A stretch of 64,000 bases of DNA, taken from positions 4,712,001-4,776,000 of the forward strand of contig NZ_JAFBCN010000001.1 of NCBI RefSeq assembly GCF_016907755.1, written 5' to 3'. This document shows, in pieces, positions 61,101 through 64,000 of the stretch (positions within the stretch are counted from its first letter, which is position 1; each line of letters begins with the position of its first letter). The stretch is from Cellulosimicrobium cellulans (lineage in GTDB: Bacteria; Actinomycetota; Actinomycetes; Actinomycetales; Cellulomonadaceae). The notes under the pieces were generated by a model that had not been told where the DNA came from, made no database searches, and saw only the letters and a program-made list of their open reading frames with translations. The translations under genes were made by a program, and so were the position numbers.

Positions 61101-64000
61101 GTTCGTCACCGTGACCGCGACGGGCTCGCCGTCGTTCTCGGTGACCGTGAGCTGGGCCGGGGTGAACGACGGCGGGCCCCACACGACGTCACCGACCTCG
61201 GGCAGCGGGGTCTGCTCGGCGAACGTCACCACGGTGCCCACCGGGAGGTCCGCCGGGCCGTCCACGACCGTCCCGTCGGCCCGGACCGTCAGCGTGCCGG
61301 TGAGCGGGCCGTCGTAGGCGACGTCCGGCGGCAGGACCGCGGTCCAGGCGACCGTGAACGTGGTGATGTCAGGCACGATCCCGGCCGCGTTCCCCTGGAC
61401 GTCCTTCTGCAGCGTGAATCCGCCGACGACGCTCGACGCCGTGTTGGTCACCGTCACGAGCGCCGGGGTGTCCCCGGTCTCGGTGACCGTGAGCGTGGCG
61501 GGGTCGAACGACGGGTCGCCCCACACGACGTTCGGGATCGTCGGGAACGTCGACTCGGAGAACGTCACGGTCGTCCCGACCGGGAGGTCCTGCGGTCCGT
61601 CCACGACGGTCCCGTCCGCGAGGACGGTCAGCGTCCCCGTGAGAGACCCGTCGTAGGTGACCCCCGCGGGGAGCGTCGCGACCCACGTCACCGAGAACGG
61701 CGTGCTCCCCGGCACGAGGCCCGCGGCGTCGCCGACGACGTCCTTGGCGACCGCGAAGCCGCCCACGGTACTGGTCGCCGTGTTCGTCACGGTGATCCCG
61801 ACCGCCTCACCACCGTTCTCGGTGATGGTCACCTGCGCGCCCGGGTCGAACGACGGGTCGCCCCAGACGACGTTCGACACCACCGGCAGGGGGGTCTGCT
61901 CCGTGAGCGTGACAACGGTGCCCACCGGCAGGTTCTGCGGTCCGTCGACGACGGTCCCGTCCGCGAGCACCGTGAGCGTGCCTGAGAGGGCGCCGTCGTA
62001 CGTGACGCCCGTCGGCAGCACCGCCGACCAGTCCACGAGGAACTCGGTGTCGTCCGGCACGGCGCCGGACGCGTTCCCCGCGAGCGCCTTCTGGAGCGTG
62101 AACCCGCCGTCGACCGACGTCGCGACGTTCGTGACCGTCACCGCGGCAGGCTGGCCGCCGTTCTCGCTCACGACGAGAGACTCGGGCGAGATGATCGGGT
62201 CGCCCCACTGGACGCCGTCGACCTCGGGGAACGGCGTCTGCTCGGCGAACGTCACCACCGTGCCGACCGGGAGGTCCTGCGGGCCGTCGACGACCGTCCC
62301 GTCGGCGAGGACCGTCACGGTCCCCGCGAGCGGGCCACCGTAGGTGACCCCGGTCGGCAGCGTCGCCGCCCAGTCGACGAGGAACGCCGTGTCGCCCGGG
62401 ACCGCGCCCGACGCGTTGCCGAGGAGCTCCTTGTGCACCGTGAACCCGCCGTTCACGGTGCTCGCGGTGTTCGTCACCTGGACGATCGCCGGCTGCCCCT
62501 GACCCACCGTGAGCTCGGCCGGGCTGATGGACGGCGTGCCCCACACGACGCCGTCGATCACCGGCGGCGCGACCTCCGTGAACGTGACGACCGTCCCGAC
62601 GGGGAGGTCGACGGGACCGGCGTACGGGGTGCCGTCCGCGAGGATCACCGCCTGTCCCGTGGTCTCGCCGCCGTAGACGACGCCGTCGGGGATGTCAGCG
62701 GTCCACGTCACCGTGAACGCCGTGTCACCCGGGACGAGCCCCGTGGCGTTGCCGTCCACGATCTTCACGACCGTGAAGCCGCCGACCTGCGAGGTCGCGG
62801 TGTTCGTCACCGTGACGAGCGTGTTCTGGCCGTCCCCGACCGTCACGGTCGAGGGCTCGACGACGGGCGTCGCCCAGACGACGCCGTCGACCGGGTCGGG
62901 CGTGACCTCCGCGAACGTCACGGTCGTGCCGACCGGGAGGTCCTGCGGACCGTCGACGACCGCGCCGTCCGCGAGCACGGTGAGCGTGCCCGACAGGTCG
63001 CCGTCGTAGGTCGTTCCCTCCGGGAGCGTCGCCGTCCACTCGACCTGGTACTCCGTCGCGGGGTCGACGGCGCCCGCCGCGTTGCCCTGGAGCGCCGCCT
63101 TCTGCACCGAGAACCCGCCGACCGGTCCGCCGGCGTTCGCCGTGTTGACGACCGACACGGTCATCATCGAGCCGTCGACGACGGTGAACGAGGTGGGGTC
63201 GCTCACCACGTCACCGTTGACGCGGAACACCGGCGACCCCCACGACACGCCGGGGACGCTCGGCAAGGTCGGCTCCGAGACCGTCACGACGGTCCCGACG
63301 GGGAGGTCCGGGCCTGCGACGAGGTTGCCGTTGAGCGGGACCTCGAGGTCGCCCTCGCCGGTCTCGCTGTCCGGTTCCGGCGTGACGTAGGAGTAGTGGA
63401 CCGTGAACACCGTCCCGGCCGGGACGTCCGCCGCGGCGGCGCCCGTCACCGTCTTCTGCACGACGAAGCTCGAGGTCGGGACGCAGTTGAACGGCCCCGG
63501 CCCGATCCACGGGTAGTTGTGGATCTCCAGCCCGCTCTGCGATCCCTCGCCCCCGAACGTGAGGTCGCCGCCGACGTACACCCGCCCGTTCATGTGGTTG
63601 TAGAGCTGAACGTCCGCCGTCGGCGCCATGACCGACCCCATGAACTGCGACGCTCCCGCGGGGCCGAGCTGGACCGCGTCGGCGTCGACGAAGTTCCACA
63701 TGATCCGCGAGGCCCAGTTGCCGAAGTCCGGGCTCGCGAAGTCGTCGAACCGGACGTTGTTCGCGGCGAAGTAGTTGGGCTGGAAGTCGACGGGGCCGCC
63801 CACCACGTTGATGACGATCGGCGCGCCGTCGGTGAAGCCGTTGAAGTTGAGCTCGTTCACGCCGTTGAGCACCGCGGCGTCCACCGTGAAGACGTGCAGC
63901 GCGCTGCTCGTCGAGCCGTCGAAGGTCGCAGAGTTTCCGGCGACGGCGACGGGCGTCCCCGTCAGGCCGGCGAACGCCGTCGAAGCCTGCGAGACCTGGT
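55140..64000 (-). CDS. Giant cell-wall-anchored protein with DUF5979-type repeats (5' end outside window)
   Basis: More than 2,950 residues, still open at base 64000, so the signal peptide is missing. The visible N-terminal part (FTVDAAVLNGVNELNFNGF, IMWNFVDADAVQLGPAGASQ, FMGSVMAPTADVQLYNHMNG, VYVGGDLTF) is a choice-of-anchor-A-type domain. It is followed by 24 tandem repeats of about 113 residues, each with GGFxVxKxxxGNAAGxVPxxTxF, VTYDGxLSGTLTVLADGTVV, DLPVGTVVTFAEQTP and VTVTNTAT, matching DUF5979. The end is LAVTG (55233-55247), a hydrophobic span and RRRRTA, the signal for a class E-type sortase. It is displayed on the cell wall; adhesion is a reasonable guess. Repeats are nearly identical in DNA and prone to recombination. 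Confidence 0.9.
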   Translation of the reverse strand, partial: QVSQASTAFAGLTGTPVAVAGNSATFDGSTSSALHVFTVDAAVLNGVNELNFNGFTDGAPIVINVVGGPVDFQPNYFAANNVRFDDFASPDFGNWASRIMWNFVDADAVQLGPAGASQFMGSVMAPTADVQLYNHMNGRVYVGGDLTFGGEGSQSGLEIHNYPWIGPGPFNCVPTSSFVVQKTVTGAAAADVPAGTVFTVHYSYVTPEPDSETGEGDLEVPLNGNLVAGPDLPVGTVVTVSEPTLPSVPGVSWGSPVFRVNGDVVSDPTSFTVVDGSMMTVSVVNTANAGGPVGGFSVQKAALQGNAAGAVDPATEYQVEWTATLPEGTTYDGDLSGTLTVLADGAVVDGPQDLPVGTTVTFAEVTPDPVDGVVWATPVVEPSTVTVGDGQNTLVTVTNTATSQVGGFTVVKIVDGNATGLVPGDTAFTVTWTADIPDGVVYGGETTGQAVILADGTPYAGPVDLPVGTVVTFTEVAPPVIDGVVWGTPSISPAELTVGQGQPAIVQVTNTASTVNGGFTVHKELLGNASGAVPGDTAFLVDWAATLPTGVTYGGPLAGTVTVLADGTVVDGPQDLPVGTVVTFAEQTPFPEVDGVQWGDPIISPESLVVSENGGQPAAVTVTNVATSVDGGFTLQKALAGNASGAVPDDTEFLVDWSAVLPTGVTYDGALSGTLTVLADGTVVDGPQNLPVGTVVTLTEQTPLPVVSNVVWGDPSFDPGAQVTITENGGEAVGITVTNTATSTVGGFAVAKDVVGDAAGLVPGSTPFSVTWVATLPAGVTYDGSLTGTLTVLADGTVVDGPQDLPVGTTVTFSESTFPTIPNVVWGDPSFDPATLTVTETGDTPALVTVTNTASSVVGGFTLQKDVQGNAAGIVPDITTFTVAWTAVLPPDVAYDGPLTGTLTVRADGTVVDGPADLPVGTVVTFAEQTPLPEVGDVVWGPPSFTPAQLTVTENDGEPVAVTVTNTANSVVGSFGVAKALAGNAQGIVPDDTAFLVDWSADIPDGVDYDGDTSGTLTVLADGTVVDGPTDLPVGTVVTLSEQTPLPEVDGVVWGTPSYDPGTTVTITENAGAPVVVTLTNTATTVDGGFSVAKALTGNAAGLVPGDTAFLVDWSAVLPDGVTYAGPLTGTVTVLASGAVVAGPQDLPVGTTVTFTERTPLPSVDGVVWGVPSFAPASTLVVVENGGDPVTVTVTNMATTVNGGFTVAKAVTGNAAGLVPDDTEFVVGWSAALPEGVTYPGPLTGTLTVLADGTVVDGPADLPVGTVVTFTEQTPLPDVPDVVWGTPAFAPGAEVTIVEGATGVELTVTNTATSVVGGFTLAKDVQGDAAGIVPDGTEFLVDWTAVLPDGVTYDGDLSGTLTVLADGTVVDGPADLPVGTVVTFAEQTPPPEVPNVVWGTPTYAPGTELTITENGGAPVAVTVTNTATSVVGGFTVHKALAGNAAGAVPSGTEFLVDWTAVLPDGVTYDGDLSGTLTVLADGTVVDGPADLPVGTVVTFAEQTPLPEVPNVVWGTPAYTPGAQVTIVEGATGVELAVTNTATSVVGGFTLQKDVTGNAAGLVPGDTAFSVTWVATLPAGVTYDGFLTGTLTILADGTVVDGPQDLPVGTTVTFTEATPPAVDGVTWGAVSVDPAALTVAENGGAPSAVTVTNTANAVTGSFGVAKALAGNAAGVVPDDTAFLVDWTATIPAGVDYDGDTSGTLSVLADGTVADGPADLPVGTVVTFAEQTPLPEIADVVWGTPELSPESVTIAEGDEPVVVTVTNTATSVVGGFSLAKDVQGDAAGIVPDGTEFLVDWTATLPAGVTYDGDLSGTLTVLADGTVVDGPQDLPVGTVVTFAEQTPLPDVPDVVWGTPSFAPGTELTVTENDGQPVAVTVTNTATSIVGGFAVQKALAGDAAGVVPGGTEFLVDWTAVLPEGVTYDGDLSGTLTVLADGTVVDGPQDLPVGTVVTFAEQTPLPEVPNVVWGDPVVSPESVTITETGETPTLVTVTNTATSVVGGFAVAKALAGNAAGVVPDGTEFLVDWTATLPDGVTYDGDLSGTLTVLADGTVVDGPQDLPVGAVVTFAEQTPLPDVPDVVWGTPEIAPESVTITETGDTPTEVTVTNTATSVVGGFTLQKSVIGDAAGIVPDGTEFSVTWVATLPPDVTYDGFLTGTLTVLADGTVVDGPQDLPVGTTVTFTEATPPAVPGVTWGAVSVDPAQLTVTENDGEPVAVTVTNTANAVTGSFGVAKALAGNAAGVVPDDTAFLVDWSATLPDGVTYPGPLTGTLTVLADGTVTDGPADLPVGTVVTFAEQTPLPDVPDVVWGTPELSPESVTIAEGDEPVVVTVTNTATSVVGGFSVTKALAGNAAGIVPDGTEFLVDWTATLPAGVTYDGDLSGTLTVLADGTVVDGPADLPVGTVVTFAEQTPPDVADVVWGDPVFSPESVTITETGDAPTEVTVTNTATSVVGGFSLQKALTGDSAGVVPSDTAFLVDWSAVVPEGVTYDGDVSGTLTVLADGTVVDGPQDLPVGTVVTFAEQTPLPEVPGVAWGEPSLDPEGALTITENDGEPAAVTVVNTADTVFGTFTVAKALTGAAAGAVPEDTAFTVTWSATLPDGVTFDGPTSGTLTVLADGAVVDGLALPYGTAVTLAEPTFPDVPGIAWGTPTFDPATVVVGDADAPVAVTVTNTAVARAGGFTVHKEVGGDATSLVPADTAFQVDWTAVLPAGVEYDGAMEGTLTVLADGTVVAGPQDLPVGTEVTFTERTPLPEVRGVLWGEPMFAVDGAAVDPATLTVVADTAVAVTLTNTANDAHLVGGFAVHKVVTGNAAGRVPDDTTFTVTWTADVPGGTLDDGPTSGRLTVRADGTVVTGPADLPEGTVVTLGEVDLPSIDGVRWGTPAFTVDGERTAELTVAVGELADVTLTNTASTTGGLAVTGATTGGLVGLGALLVLGGAALLAVTRRRRTA
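55256..63470 (-). repeat. 24 tandem repeats of about 340 bp coding for DUF5979-type domains
   Basis: Counting the GGF/GSF/GTF starts gives 24 units including a divergent first one (SFVVQKTVTG) near 63470. Middle units are the most alike. A longer period is also present: a GSF-type unit with the DNA string ACCCCGAACGACCCGGTCAC recurs at 57303 and 59011, 1,708 bases (five units) apart, and the neighbouring units match in the same order. Confidence 0.9.

Noticed and set aside
55095-61985. A 2,296-codon open frame on the plus strand opposite the giant repeat gene
   Set aside because: It is Arg/Val/Asp/His-rich with no known domain, and arises because the tandem repeats on the other strand repeat one stop-free antisense frame. 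The minus-strand frame has real domains and a sortase signal.
1-64000. Prophage, plasmid or CRISPR content
   Set aside because: No integrase, capsid, replication or partition gene, no Cas gene and no regularly spaced short repeats were seen.

Overview
The window is very GC-rich DNA (low-to-mid 70s percent by eye) with GTG/TTG starts, 4-bp stop/start overlaps and many secreted, multi-domain hydrolases. This points to a soil-type actinobacterium of the Cellulomonas/Cellulosimicrobium/Isoptericola kind (order Micrococcales). The genus is an inference from gene content and style. No phage, insertion sequence, CRISPR array, rRNA or tRNA was seen. I read 48 genes, the first and last cut by the window edges.

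Layout. 1-1.3 kb: the end of a MmcQ/YjbR-like gene and a small membrane protein. 1.3-9.2 kb (minus): a secreted redox group of a two-domain laccase, a ThuA/discoidin/sugar-dehydrogenase/PKD/DUF1080 giant, and a cupredoxin with Ig-like repeats. 9.8-19.5 kb: housekeeping and regulatory genes, including an alpha/beta hydrolase, a winged-helix regulator with its membrane partner, an ECF sigma factor with a probable anti-sigma protein, a histidine phosphatase, a MerR regulator divergent from DUF6194, and a VOC protein. 19.6-29.9 kb: secreted endonuclease/phosphatase, ScyD/ScyE-like protein, PLP decarboxylase, secreted asparaginase, a leaderless GH19 chitinase, and a secreted esterase with a propeller-like region. 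30.0-42.5 kb (minus): one ten-gene catabolic locus made of a LacI regulator, two ABC sugar permeases, a binding lipoprotein, two ADP-ribosylglycohydrolase-family enzymes, a ribokinase-like kinase, a barrel-SUMF1 fusion, a class III CoA-transferase and a CitE-like lyase. 42.8-46.5 kb: secreted GH19 chitinase, DUF305 lipoprotein, and an LVIVD protein with two chitin-binding modules. 46.7-55.0 kb: MarR/FMN-reductase pair, YchJ, VanZ, an F420-type LLM oxidoreductase coupled to a GH13 enzyme, threonine aldolase, deaminase, lipase-like hydrolase and SRPBCC protein. 55.1-64.0 kb (minus): a cell-wall-anchored protein with 24 tandem DUF5979-type repeats, cut by the window end.

The most unusual signal is not a gene. 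Six intergenic copies of a 77-bp element lie in the first 30 kb. All share one geometry: a 21-nt arm, a 13-nt loop, a complementary 21-nt arm, 1 nt, then a third 21-nt arm. Sequence differs between copies while the stems stay paired. A different 83-bp inverted repeat lies in front of the secreted chitinase, and a 91-bp palindromic stretch sits in frame inside the barrel-SUMF1 gene.

Working together, the 30-42 kb locus looks like a self-contained route. A LacI regulator, probably controlling itself through two GGAAACGTTTCC sites, governs uptake of a glycoside- or riboside-like compound. That compound is cleaved by ADP-ribosylglycohydrolase-family enzymes, its sugar is phosphorylated, and an acid part may be activated with CoA and split by the lyase. 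The substrate is not known. No ATPase for the importer is encoded here, so a shared one is presumably used.
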